From Vicinamibacterales bacterium (GTDB lineage Bacteria > Acidobacteriota > Vicinamibacteria > Vicinamibacterales > JAMQPK01), in the NCBI GenBank assembly GCA_023717525.1, contig JAMQPK010000099.1, forward strand, positions 17,844 to 81,843: DNA of 64,000 nucleotides. The letters are read 5' to 3'. Shown here in pieces: positions 22,534 to 30,850 of the stretch (positions are counted from its first letter, which is position 1; each line of letters starts with the position of its first letter). Below the pieces are notes generated by a model. That model ran no database searches and was not told the DNA's origin. It was given only the letters and a program-made list of their open reading frames with translations. Both the position numbers and the translations under genes were made by a program.

Positions 22534-24957
22534 TTGCAGAACCTGCGACCGCCGTTTGCGGCGGGCGATGCAGTTATTGCACGTGGCGAGCGCTGGGTCG
22601 TCGAAGAGACGACGGCATTCGAGGACTGCGTGCTGCTGCAGCTTGCGGCACCGGCTAGTGGTGCCGGCCACGGCAGGCGGGCGTGCCTTCTGCATCCATT
22701 CGACCGGCCCGTCGCCGCGACGCCCGAACGCAGGACTCGCGTCGTCACACGCACACGCTGGATGAATAATCTGCAGTTTCATCTCGCTGACCTTCGCGGG
22801 CATGGCCAGCTGCGATCGGCCCGCTCGGCCGCAATCGACATTCTTCCGTTTCAGCTCGAGCCGGCGCTCGCAGTCGTCCGCGGACGTGCGGCGCGGGTGC
22901 TGTTGGCCGACGAGGTCGGACTGGGAAAGACCATTCAGGCCGGGCTCGTGCTCGCCGAACTACGGCAGCGAGGGTGGTGCGAGCACGCGCTCGTTCTCAG
23001 CCCGGCGGGTTTGTGCCGGCAGTGGGCCGAGGAACTCGGCCGGCGGTTCGGCATCGCCACATCAGTACTCGATACAAACTCGCTCCGGGGTCTCTCGGCT
23101 GCACTGCCATTCGGCGTCAACCCCTGGTCTGTGGAACGGGTTGTCATCGCCTCAACCGACTTCATCAAGCAACCCGAGGTTCTACATGCCGCCGCATCGA
23201 TTTTGTGGGACATCCTGATCGTCGACGAAGCCCATCAGGCCGCAACGGCGCCTCAACGAGCCGCAGCAGTGAATCTGGTTGCGCGACGATCACGACATCT
23301 GCTGCTCATCACCGCCACCCCGCACGCCGGCGACGAAGCCGCGTATCGATCGCTTTGCGCAATAGGTCGGATCGGCGGCGACGATCCGCTGCTGCTCTTC
23401 CGCCGCACGAGGAACACGGTCGGTTTCAAAGGAACGCGCAAAGTTCGCCTGCTGGCGATTCGCCCCGGACCGGAGGAGCGCGAGATGCACCATCTGCTCG
23501 CCCGCTATGTGCAACGCCTCTGGCAAATAGGCGACAGGGAAGACGCAAGCAGCGTACGACTCGTTGCCATGGTCTTGAGCAAGCGAGCACTGTCAAGCGC
23601 ATCCTCGCTGGCTTCGTCAATCGAACGGCGTCTGGGCTGCCTGACCGATCGCGTTTCGGAGCCCGTTCAGACCGGTCTGCCGATCGGTGCATCCGAGGAC
23701 GACGACCGAGCGGACGCCGAGCCGGGCTTCGGTATTCCTGCCTTTGAGCGCATTGATGAGGAAAGGGCATCACTGCGGGCCATCCTCGCCGCCGCTTACC
23801 GCGTTCGCGAGGAAACGAAAGTGCAGGCGCTCGTCCGGCTGCTCCGCCGTGCAGCTGAGCCTGCTGTCGTTTTCACCGAGTATCGCGACACGCTCGCGTT
23901 GCTGGCAAGCTCTCTGGCGCCGTTCCGACGGCTGGTGTTGCTGCACGGAGGCTTGTCCGCAGACGAACGGCGGATTGGCGTCCAGGCCTTCAACAGTGGA
24001 TCGGCCGATCTGCTACTGGCCACCGATGCCGGCTCTGAGGGTTTGAACCTGCAGCCGCGCTGCCGGCTCGTCGTCAACCTCGAGTTGCCCTGGAATCCGA
24101 TTCGTCTCGAGCAACGCATTGGCAGGGTCGATCGGCTCGGCCAGTCGAGGACGGTTCACGCGGTCAATCTGTTCGCTGAAGGTACGGCCGAGGCCACCGT
24201 GCTCGCGAGCCTCCTCAAGCGGCTCGACAAGATACGGGCAAGCGAGATCGACATTGCCGGGTGCGTCATTGGCGGCCGCGAGCCGAGCTTTTCTCCGTCC
24301 ATGACTGCGGATACGGCCGCCACGATCATCGACCTCCAGAAAGAGTCGGACCGAGAGGCAGAACGATTGCGTGACCTCAAACGCCGGCCGGCCTCGCCTC
24401 CGTGGCATGGCGACTACACTCGACTTCCTGTCTGCGTCCTCAGATCTCGAGACCGCCGGTTCTCCAAATCACCAGAAGCCCTTTGGTTCTATCGAACGCG
24501 AATCGTCAACGGATGCGGCCGGCTCGTTGAGGATGTCCTCGTGCCGGTGCGATCTCCCCTTTCCGCGGCCGATGTGGCCGGCTGCTGCTGGGCCGACGTC
24601 AGGCGACGGAGCATTCGGGCCATCGCCGAGCGACTTCTCGAGCAGTATCAAGGAGCCGCATCGGCGGCGGCCCGACTGCATCTCGAACGGCGCGCCTCCG
24701 TGATTGCTGGCGAAAGCCGCGAGTGGATCGTTCGGGCGCGAACGCGCGAACAGCAACTCTCGCAGACCCTTCAGACCACCAGCCCACTCTTTCAGGCCGG
24801 CTTGTTTGACGGACGAACGCTCAGGCAGCGGGAAGAGGGCCGCGCAGAACACCATCGGCTGATGGCCGAGACGGCGTCTCGCGCTGGGCATCTCGGACTG
24901 GAGGGCCTGACGACCGCCCAGGAACCCGAGCTGGCGCTCCTTCTTCTGCGATGCTGA
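22534..24957 (+). CDS. SNF2-family DNA helicase/translocase (DISARM DrmD-like)
   Basis: An 807-residue superfamily 2 ATPase of the SNF2/RapA type. Motif I is LLADEVGLGKTIQAG (about residue 130), motif II DEAH (IVDEAHQA), motif III ITATPHAGDEA. The second RecA lobe has VVFTEYRDTLALL, motif V TDAGSEGLNLQ and motif VI QRIGRVDRLGQ. The N-terminal 120 residues begin with a small beta-rich segment seen in DISARM-type helicases. The C-terminal 250 residues are helical and unassigned. No nuclease motif was found. TTG 22534 is supported by GAGG 6 bases upstream. Its stop overlaps the methylase start by 7 bases, so the two are co-translated and probably act as one DNA-modifying or antiphage unit. Confidence 0.9.
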   Translation: MQNLRPPFAAGDAVIARGERWVVEETTAFEDCVLLQLAAPASGAGHGRRACLLHPFDRPVAATPERRTRVVTRTRWMNNLQFHLADLRGHGQLRSARSAAIDILPFQLEPALAVVRGRAARVLLADEVGLGKTIQAGLVLAELRQRGWCEHALVLSPAGLCRQWAEELGRRFGIATSVLDTNSLRGLSAALPFGVNPWSVERVVIASTDFIKQPEVLHAAASILWDILIVDEAHQAATAPQRAAAVNLVARRSRHLLLITATPHAGDEAAYRSLCAIGRIGGDDPLLLFRRTRNTVGFKGTRKVRLLAIRPGPEEREMHHLLARYVQRLWQIGDREDASSVRLVAMVLSKRALSSASSLASSIERRLGCLTDRVSEPVQTGLPIGASEDDDRADAEPGFGIPAFERIDEERASLRAILAAAYRVREETKVQALVRLLRRAAEPAVVFTEYRDTLALLASSLAPFRRLVLLHGGLSADERRIGVQAFNSGSADLLLATDAGSEGLNLQPRCRLVVNLELPWNPIRLEQRIGRVDRLGQSRTVHAVNLFAEGTAEATVLASLLKRLDKIRASEIDIAGCVIGGREPSFSPSMTADTAATIIDLQKESDREAERLRDLKRRPASPPWHGDYTRLPVCVLRSRDRRFSKSPEALWFYRTRIVNGCGRLVEDVLVPVRSPLSAADVAGCCWADVRRRSIRAIAERLLEQYQGAASAAARLHLERRASVIAGESREWIVRARTREQQLSQTLQTTSPLFQAGLFDGRTLRQREEGRAEHHRLMAETASRAGHLGLEGLTTAQEPELALLLLRC

Positions 24958-27900
24958 ACGGCCTTAGCGGTTCTCTGCTCTCTCACTACTTCGCCGAGTG
25001 CCGGCTTGCCGGCGAGTTTTCGGGTGCGCTGGGCGAAGAGACTGTCGCACCCGCCTTCCATCGATTCGGTCGCTGGTGGCAGCAGGCGTCGCAATTAGGG
25101 CCGGCGTCGAGTCTTCGGGCGATCACAGACCAGGCTGCGCTGCCACTCGTCGAAGCACTTGGCTTCCGCGTAGCGAGCGGACGCGTCCTCATTCATCGGA
25201 ATGCCCGCGTTCCTTTGCTCGTAGGCGTGTGGACCGACTCGCTCGATGCGCTCTGGAGAAACGCGGTGCGCGCAGGGCTCGCAGCATCGACGCCGTGGTG
25301 TCTGTGCTGCAACGGGCGCGAGCTCAGGCTGGTTGACGCCGAACGCACATACTCGCGCGCGTATCTTCAATTCGATCTGGAACGGCTCGCTGGCGACCTG
25401 CACGCGTTTTCAGTGTTCTGGGGTGTCATGCGTGCGGATGCGTTTGACGCGCGAGGGAACGACACTCCGCTGATCACGCGCATCGTTCGGCAATCGGCAC
25501 GGCACGGCACGGCCGTTGGCCGATCGCTGCGGTCGGGTGTCCTCGATGCTGTGGCTGCGCTGCTGACGGGCCTGCTCGGCCCACGCGGCGGGAACAGACG
25601 GTTGAAGGGCGGCGAGCTCGACGCAGGACTCGACGAGTCGCTCACCCTCGTGTACCGGATGTTGTTTCTGATGTTCGCGGAGGCTCGAGGACTGGTACCG
25701 AATTGGCATCCAATCTATCGCGACCACTACACGATCGAGGCGCTTCGCGACGCCGCAGATCGCCCGGGCCCCGCAAGCGGCCTCTGGCCAGCGCTACAGG
25801 CGATTTCGCGTTTGGCGCATCGCGGATGCCGGGCAGGAACGCTGTGGGTTCCGGCCTTCAACGGTCGCCTGTTTTCGCCGGCCCGTTCACCCATGGCCGA
25901 ATCTTCAGTCTTGCCCGATGATGTTGTGCGGAGCGCCCTCGTTTCGCTATCAAGAACGCCAGCGAGCCAGGGGCGGATCGACTACCGCGACCTCGGCGTT
26001 GAGCAGCTCGGCGCCGTCTACGAAAGCGTGCTGGAGTACCGTCCAGCCTTCACAGAACCCGGAAAAACCGGAAACCGGGTTCTGCTACGGCGGGGCGGCG
26101 ATCAGCGCAAGACGACCGGATCGTTTTACACGCCGCAATCGATCACCGACTACCTGGTTCGCCGGACGCTTCACCCGCTTGTGGACAGCGCGACATCGGC
26201 GGAGATTCTGCAGCTTCGTGTCGTCGATCCTTCGATGGGAAGCGCCGCGTTTCTCGTTGCCGCTTGTCGGTATCTCGCTCGAGCGTACGAACGTGCCTTG
26301 CTGCGCGAGGGCGCATTGCACGAAGGTGAGCTCACAGACGGCGATCGCGCCGGGTTCAGGCGAGCCATCGCCCAGGGCTGCCTGTTCGGCGTCGACCTGA
26401 ATCCCACGGCCGTACAGCTGGCGCGTCTGTCGCTCTGGCTGGCCACTCTGGCAGCTGGCAAGCCATTAAGCTTCCTCGATCATCATCTGGTGTGTGGAGA
26501 TAGCCTCCTTGGCGCATCGCCCGTCGATCTTGCCCGTCAGGCGCCTCCCCGCGCCGGCCGTAAGGCCTCATCGAGAAATATCGAGACGCCGCTGTTCCTG
26601 GAGACCGACTTCGAGGGATCTGTCGCCGCAGCCGTGACGGAGCGCCGATGGATTGCGGATACGCGAGACGATACCGTCGCCGTCGTCTGGGAGAAGGAGA
26701 GACGCCTCGAGCGGATCCACGGTGTGGACCGTTGGAAAACGATAGCGGATCTCTGGTGTGCTTGCTGGATGTGGCCGCGCGACACGAAGTCCCCGGGTGG
26801 TGCCGTTTTTTCGTCGCTGTGCGAGCAGCTGCAGTCCGGGCGGGCTGTCCTGCCAACGCACGTTACGGAGCCATTTCTGGAGACATCGCGCTCGATAGCC
26901 GAGAGCAGGCGATTTCTACACTGGCCGATCGAGTTTCCCGAGATCTTTTTCGACGGCGCTGGCCGGCCGCTCGAGAATCCCGGGTTCGACGCCGTGCTCG
27001 GGAACCCTCCGTGGAACATGCTGCGTGGGGACAGCCCCGAGAAAACCTTTATCCGGGGCTCCGGCGTCTACCGGCACCAGAGCGGTGGCCACCTCAACCG
27101 GTACCAGTTGTTTGTCGAGCGTGCGCTCGCGCTGATGAAGCAGGGCGGACGCATGGGTCTGGTGCTGCCGTCAGGTTTTGCGACCGATCACACCTCGTCT
27201 GGGCTCAGACGGCGCGTGATCGATCACTGCGATATCGACAGCCTCACCGGCTTTGATAACCGGCGCGCGATTTTTCCGATTCACCGAAGCGTCCGCTTCA
27301 TCTTGTTCACCGCGACAGCCGGCCGGCCTACGGCCTCCATCAAGTGTCGGTTCGGAATCGACGATCCGGCCGTCCTGGACACCATCCCGGATCAAGGAGA
27401 TCGCGCGGCCGACCCGATGTACACGATTTCTCTGACGCCCGATCTCATCGGCCGTCTCACCGGCGAGCAACGAGCGATCCCAGAGTTGCGGGCCCCGCGC
27501 GACCTCTCGATCGTGGAACGCATCGTCCATCGATTCCCCAGACTTTCGAGCGCCGACGGCTGGAACGTGCGATTCGGGCGCGAGCTGAACGCCACCGACG
27601 ACAAGGCACATTTTTCGTCGGCCAAGCATCATGGAATGCCCGTGCTCGAAGGAAAACACATTGAATGCTTCGCCGCGAGAGTCGATCGCAGCACCCACAC
27701 CATCTCCGAACGGCAGGCCGCCCGCCTGATCGACCCGGCGCGATCGTTCGGGCGCGCGCGGCTCGCCTATCGGGATGTGGCGAGCTCGACGAACAGAATG
27801 TCCCTTATCGCGGCGATTCTTCCTGCGGGCGTCGTGACGACTCATACGCTGTTCTGCCTGAAGACATTTCTCGGAGCACGCGAGCAGGAGTACCTATGCG

Positions 27901-28229
27901 GGATGCTGAATAGTTTCGTGGCGAACTACCTCGTCCGACAGGTCATGACGACACATCTTGGATCGACGACGGTCGAAAACCTTCGCGTGCCGATGGTCTC
28001 GCAGACGTCCGCGGAGTTTCAGAGGATCTCGTCGCTGGCAGGCGCGCTGGGACGACGGTACTCGCCGGAGGATGCGGCGCGGCTTCAAGCAGCCGCCGCG
28101 CAGGCGTATCAACTAACGGAAGAAGAGTTCGGGCACGTGCTGTCGTCGTTTCCGCTCGTACCCGAATCGGAGCGAACGGCGGCGCTGGAAGCCTTCAGCC
28201 GCTGGCCGGAAACCGCCGGGTCTGCTTGA
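24951..28229 (+). CDS. Large N6-adenine DNA methyltransferase (Eco57I/DrmMI-like)
   Basis: A 1092-residue protein. The N-terminal ~370 residues resemble the nuclease-like region of type IIG enzymes (EALGFRV... CCNGRELRLV), but I could not find a PD-(D/E)xK triad, so it may be cleavage-inactive. GSFYTPQSITDYLVRRTL introduces the methylase core with SAM motif I DPSMGSAAFL (about residue 425) and catalytic motif IV NPPW (about 685). The C-terminal part (about 870-1060: GMPVLEGKHIECF, RARLAYRDVAS, LGSTTVENLRVPMV) is a TaqI-like target-recognition domain. It should methylate adenine in a specific duplex site. It overlaps the helicase stop and is convergent with a small gene, overlapping it by 35 bases. 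Confidence 0.92.
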   Translation: MLNGLSGSLLSHYFAECRLAGEFSGALGEETVAPAFHRFGRWWQQASQLGPASSLRAITDQAALPLVEALGFRVASGRVLIHRNARVPLLVGVWTDSLDALWRNAVRAGLAASTPWCLCCNGRELRLVDAERTYSRAYLQFDLERLAGDLHAFSVFWGVMRADAFDARGNDTPLITRIVRQSARHGTAVGRSLRSGVLDAVAALLTGLLGPRGGNRRLKGGELDAGLDESLTLVYRMLFLMFAEARGLVPNWHPIYRDHYTIEALRDAADRPGPASGLWPALQAISRLAHRGCRAGTLWVPAFNGRLFSPARSPMAESSVLPDDVVRSALVSLSRTPASQGRIDYRDLGVEQLGAVYESVLEYRPAFTEPGKTGNRVLLRRGGDQRKTTGSFYTPQSITDYLVRRTLHPLVDSATSAEILQLRVVDPSMGSAAFLVAACRYLARAYERALLREGALHEGELTDGDRAGFRRAIAQGCLFGVDLNPTAVQLARLSLWLATLAAGKPLSFLDHHLVCGDSLLGASPVDLARQAPPRAGRKASSRNIETPLFLETDFEGSVAAAVTERRWIADTRDDTVAVVWEKERRLERIHGVDRWKTIADLWCACWMWPRDTKSPGGAVFSSLCEQLQSGRAVLPTHVTEPFLETSRSIAESRRFLHWPIEFPEIFFDGAGRPLENPGFDAVLGNPPWNMLRGDSPEKTFIRGSGVYRHQSGGHLNRYQLFVERALALMKQGGRMGLVLPSGFATDHTSSGLRRRVIDHCDIDSLTGFDNRRAIFPIHRSVRFILFTATAGRPTASIKCRFGIDDPAVLDTIPDQGDRAADPMYTISLTPDLIGRLTGEQRAIPELRAPRDLSIVERIVHRFPRLSSADGWNVRFGRELNATDDKAHFSSAKHHGMPVLEGKHIECFAARVDRSTHTISERQAARLIDPARSFGRARLAYRDVASSTNRMSLIAAILPAGVVTTHTLFCLKTFLGAREQEYLCGMLNSFVANYLVRQVMTTHLGSTTVENLRVPMVSQTSAEFQRISSLAGALGRRYSPEDAARLQAAAAQAYQLTEEEFGHVLSSFPLVPESERTAALEAFSRWPETAGSA

Positions 28230-28422
28230 GATACTTCTGCGCTTTCTCCAGCGCGGTCCGTTCGGCGTCTTCCCGTGTTCCACCCTCGGCGCGCGCGAAA
28301 CGCGCGCCGGGGTCGACATTGTCGATCGTGCAGTACCAGCGATCGGCGATCCGATAGGTCACGAGGTTGACGGCCCAGCCGTCGATCGTGTCTTTGCGTT
28401 CAGAAAACTCTTCAGCTCTCAT
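28195..28422 (-). CDS. Small conserved-looking protein of unknown function
   Basis: A 75-residue protein, MRAEEFSERKDTIDGW... ending KAQKYLKQTRRFPASG. A predicted beta-rich N-terminal part (WAVNLVTYRIADRWYCTIDNV) is followed by a helix (REDAERTALEKAQKYL). This resembles small double-stranded-RNA-binding-like or DUF-type folds, but I assign none. Its ATG (28422) shares one base with the stop of the upstream sulfurtransferase, so it is co-translated with it. Its 3' end overlaps the methylase gene by 35 bases in convergent orientation. A longer start at 28470 would lie inside the sulfurtransferase and is less likely. Confidence 0.65.
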   Translation of the reverse strand: MRAEEFSERKDTIDGWAVNLVTYRIADRWYCTIDNVDPGARFARAEGGTREDAERTALEKAQKYLKQTRRFPASG

Positions 28423-29267
28423 TATGGCTTCTCGACGGGCGCGCCCACCAGATTGCCCCATTCGGTCCACGATCCGTCATAGTTCTTCACGTTGTTGTAG
28501 CCAAGGAGGTACTTCAGCGCAAACCACGAATGGCTCGAGCGTTCGCCGATGCGGCAGTAGGCGATGATGGGTTTGTCGCCGGTGACACCGACGCCGTCGT
28601 ATAACGCCTTGATCTCCGCCGGGCTCTTGAACGTGCCGTCGTCGTTGGCGAGTTTTGCCCACGGCATACTCTTCGCCCCTGGAATGTGCCCGCCGCGCTG
28701 GCAGGTTTCCGGGAGTCCGGGCGGCGCCAGAATTTCTCCGGTGAATTCCGCAGGGCTGCGCACGTCGACGAGCGAGGCTTTCCCGCCTTTCACCGATTCC
28801 TGTACTTCAGGCAGAAACGCACGCAGCGAATTGTCCGGGGCTTTCGCGCTGTAGGTCTTCTTCGCCGCCTTCGGCGCCTCAGTGCTGAGCTCTTTGCCTT
28901 CGGCCAGCCACTTCTTGCGTCCGCCGTCCATGATGCGCACGTCTTGATGGCCGTAGAGCTTCAACTGCCAGAATGCCCAGGCAGCGAACCAGTTGTTGTT
29001 GTCGCCGTACAAAATGATGGTGGCGGCGTTGTCGATGCCGGACGCGCCGAGCAGCTCCTCGAGCTTGTTCTTCGGAACGACGTCGCGCACAAGCGTGTCG
29101 CACAGCTGCGTCGTCCAGTTCCAGCCGGCGGCCCCTGGTACGTGCCCCTGGTCGTACGCAGCGGTATCGACATCGACTTCCGCAATTCTGACTGAAGGGT
29201 CCGAGAGGTGCTGGGCGACCCAATCGGTGCTCACCAGAACGTCCGATCCCTGACCTTGAGCTGTCAT
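28422..29267 (-). CDS. Thiosulfate/3-mercaptopyruvate sulfurtransferase (two rhodanese domains)
   Basis: A 281-residue tandem rhodanese. The N-terminal inactive domain (about 8-130) contains the usual RIAEVDVDTAAYDQGHVPGA. The C-terminal active domain (about 150-281) has the persulfide Cys in AYCRIGERSSHSWF. The CRIGERS loop matches thiosulfate sulfurtransferases better than the CGSGVT loop of mercaptopyruvate enzymes. It transfers sulfane sulfur to thiols or cyanide. ATG 29267 was chosen because AGGAGGG lies just upstream. The track start 14 codons earlier is unsupported. No signal peptide, so cytoplasmic. It is divergent from the amidohydrolase-like gene. Confidence 0.92.
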   Translation of the reverse strand: MTAQGQGSDVLVSTDWVAQHLSDPSVRIAEVDVDTAAYDQGHVPGAAGWNWTTQLCDTLVRDVVPKNKLEELLGASGIDNAATIILYGDNNNWFAAWAFWQLKLYGHQDVRIMDGGRKKWLAEGKELSTEAPKAAKKTYSAKAPDNSLRAFLPEVQESVKGGKASLVDVRSPAEFTGEILAPPGLPETCQRGGHIPGAKSMPWAKLANDDGTFKSPAEIKALYDGVGVTGDKPIIAYCRIGERSSHSWFALKYLLGYNNVKNYDGSWTEWGNLVGAPVEKP

Positions 29268-29311
29268 CTTTTCCCTCCTCAGTACTGAAATAGCCCTAGA
29301 TGCTACCATGC

Positions 29312-29317
29312 TAGAAT
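29312..29317 (+). promoter_or_regulatory. TAGAAT -10-like box, 7 bases before the amidohydrolase-like gene
   Basis: ATGCTAGAAT is followed by seven bases and the ATG. The 10-mer is identical to the one before queF. No Shine-Dalgarno sequence is present. Confidence 0.45.
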
Positions 29318-29324
29318 CGTCGAA

Positions 29325-30818
29325 ATGGCGACGCGATTAGCCACACTTCTGGTCGTCGTGATCGTCGGCGCCACGCTGATCGCGGGCCTCATCGTCGGGG
29401 CACAACGCGCCGACGCGAACGGCCCGGTCGACCTCATCATCGTGAATGGCAAGGTCTATCCTGGCGGCGGTAAAGAGCTTCAGGAAGCCGTTGCCGTCCG
29501 CGGCAATCAAATCCTGCGAGTCGGCTCCAATCGCGAGGTGAAGCGCCTTCGCCGGGCCCAGACTCTTGTATTAGACGCACATGGCGCCGCAGTGATTCCC
29601 GGCTTGAATGACGGGCACGTGCGACTGATGTCGGGGGCCTTGGCGCTCGAGCGCCTCGACCTCTCTCCTGCCCGAACAACCGCCGACCTCGAGACCGATC
29701 TTCGCCACTATGCCGAAGACGCGCCGGCGCGGCCGTGGGTGCTCGGACGAAACGGCAATGCCACCCTCCTCACGACGACACACGTGACCGCCCGAAAGGT
29801 ACTCGACAGCGCTGTTCATGATCGGCCGGTGTTTGTTACCAGCCAGGACGGCAGCGTCGCCTGGGCGAATTCGATGGCACTCGAAAAAGCCGGCATCAAC
29901 CGGCGCACGCGCAATCCGGTCGATGGCATCGTGGTCAAGGATCACAGGACCGGCGAACCGACAGGCTTGCTGAAGGATGCAGCGGTGGATCTCGTCGAAC
30001 GAGTACTGCCGAAACCCACACGGGCAGAAAAAACTGCGGCGCTGCTGGCCGCAATTGCAGAAGGGCACCGGCTCGGCGTCACCAGCATGCACACGATGAC
30101 GTCAGCGGAAGAGGAACTCGACCTCCTGAATGCGATCCGCGAGGACGGCGACCTTACCATGCGCGTGTACAGCTCGATCTCCGTCGGCCCGGGAATCACG
30201 GAAGCCGAGGTCGCCAGTCTCGACGAGTTGCGTCGGGAGTACCCTGACGATCCGCTCTTGAAACTCGGAGGCGTTGAGATCGTTTGTGCGAAAAGGGGGC
30301 GGATCACGGCGTCGGCATGCGATCCGGCGACGCTCGATCGCGCGGTCGCGTTGCTCGACAAACACGAGTGGAACGTGACCGTGCGAACGGTGGATGGCGC
30401 GGACGTCCGCGCGGCGGTCGATGCCTTCGATCACGCCGCCACCACAAATCCTGCGTCTGCCCGCAACCGGCGTTATCGAGTCGATGAGACCCTGCTGAGC
30501 GACGGCACTGCGCATCTTCTGTTCGGCAGCAGCTGGCCCGCAGCTCCCCTCGATCCGCGCGAAGCCATTGAGCAGACGGTCACCACGCCTGCCGAGCTGA
30601 AGACGGCCATTGACGCGTACACGACTCAGGTGGCGTACGCGTCGCGCGACGATCAGCGAAAGGGCACGATCGCGGCCGGCATGCTGGCCGACATCGTGAT
30701 TCTGTCGAATAACATTTTCGAAAATCCCCCGGAATCGCTCCGCGAGACAGCCGTGTCGGTCACGATTTTCGACGGGAAGATCGTATATCAACGCCCTGCT
30801 GTCGCGTCTGACGACTAG
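29325..30818 (+). CDS. YtcJ-like amidohydrolase-family protein, metal ligands lost
   Basis: A 497-residue protein with an N-terminal membrane anchor or signal (LATLLVVVIVGATLIAGLIVG) and the amidohydrolase/YtcJ architecture: VDLIIVNGKVYPGGGKELQEAVAVRGNQI, IPGLNDGH, a TIM-barrel region, and a terminal AGMLADIVILSNNIF composite-domain segment. The expected metal and catalytic residues are replaced: HxH reads HVR (H98-V-R100), the HAIGD motif reads RTVDG, the IEH motif reads YRVDE, and GSDWP reads GSSWP. It is also shorter than typical YtcJ proteins (about 540-600). It is probably an exported pseudoenzyme rather than a hydrolase. It is followed 32 bases later by P5C dehydrogenase. Confidence 0.82.
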   Translation: MATRLATLLVVVIVGATLIAGLIVGAQRADANGPVDLIIVNGKVYPGGGKELQEAVAVRGNQILRVGSNREVKRLRRAQTLVLDAHGAAVIPGLNDGHVRLMSGALALERLDLSPARTTADLETDLRHYAEDAPARPWVLGRNGNATLLTTTHVTARKVLDSAVHDRPVFVTSQDGSVAWANSMALEKAGINRRTRNPVDGIVVKDHRTGEPTGLLKDAAVDLVERVLPKPTRAEKTAALLAAIAEGHRLGVTSMHTMTSAEEELDLLNAIREDGDLTMRVYSSISVGPGITEAEVASLDELRREYPDDPLLKLGGVEIVCAKRGRITASACDPATLDRAVALLDKHEWNVTVRTVDGADVRAAVDAFDHAATTNPASARNRRYRVDETLLSDGTAHLLFGSSWPAAPLDPREAIEQTVTTPAELKTAIDAYTTQVAYASRDDQRKGTIAAGMLADIVILSNNIFENPPESLRETAVSVTIFDGKIVYQRPAVASDD

Positions 30819-30850
30819 AAGTACGCTAGGCTCGTCATAGAGACGGCTCT

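Noticed and set aside
22534..28229. Complete DISARM or BREX locus
   Set aside because: Only a SNF2 helicase and a methylase are present. No DUF1998 (DrmB), no DrmA helicase, no PLD nuclease and no PglZ or BrxC are encoded nearby.
21848..28229. DNA 7-deazaguanine (dpd) modification cluster
   Set aside because: QueF is next to helicase and methylase genes, but no DpdA transglycosylase homologue or other dpd genes are seen, so queF most likely serves tRNA queuosine.
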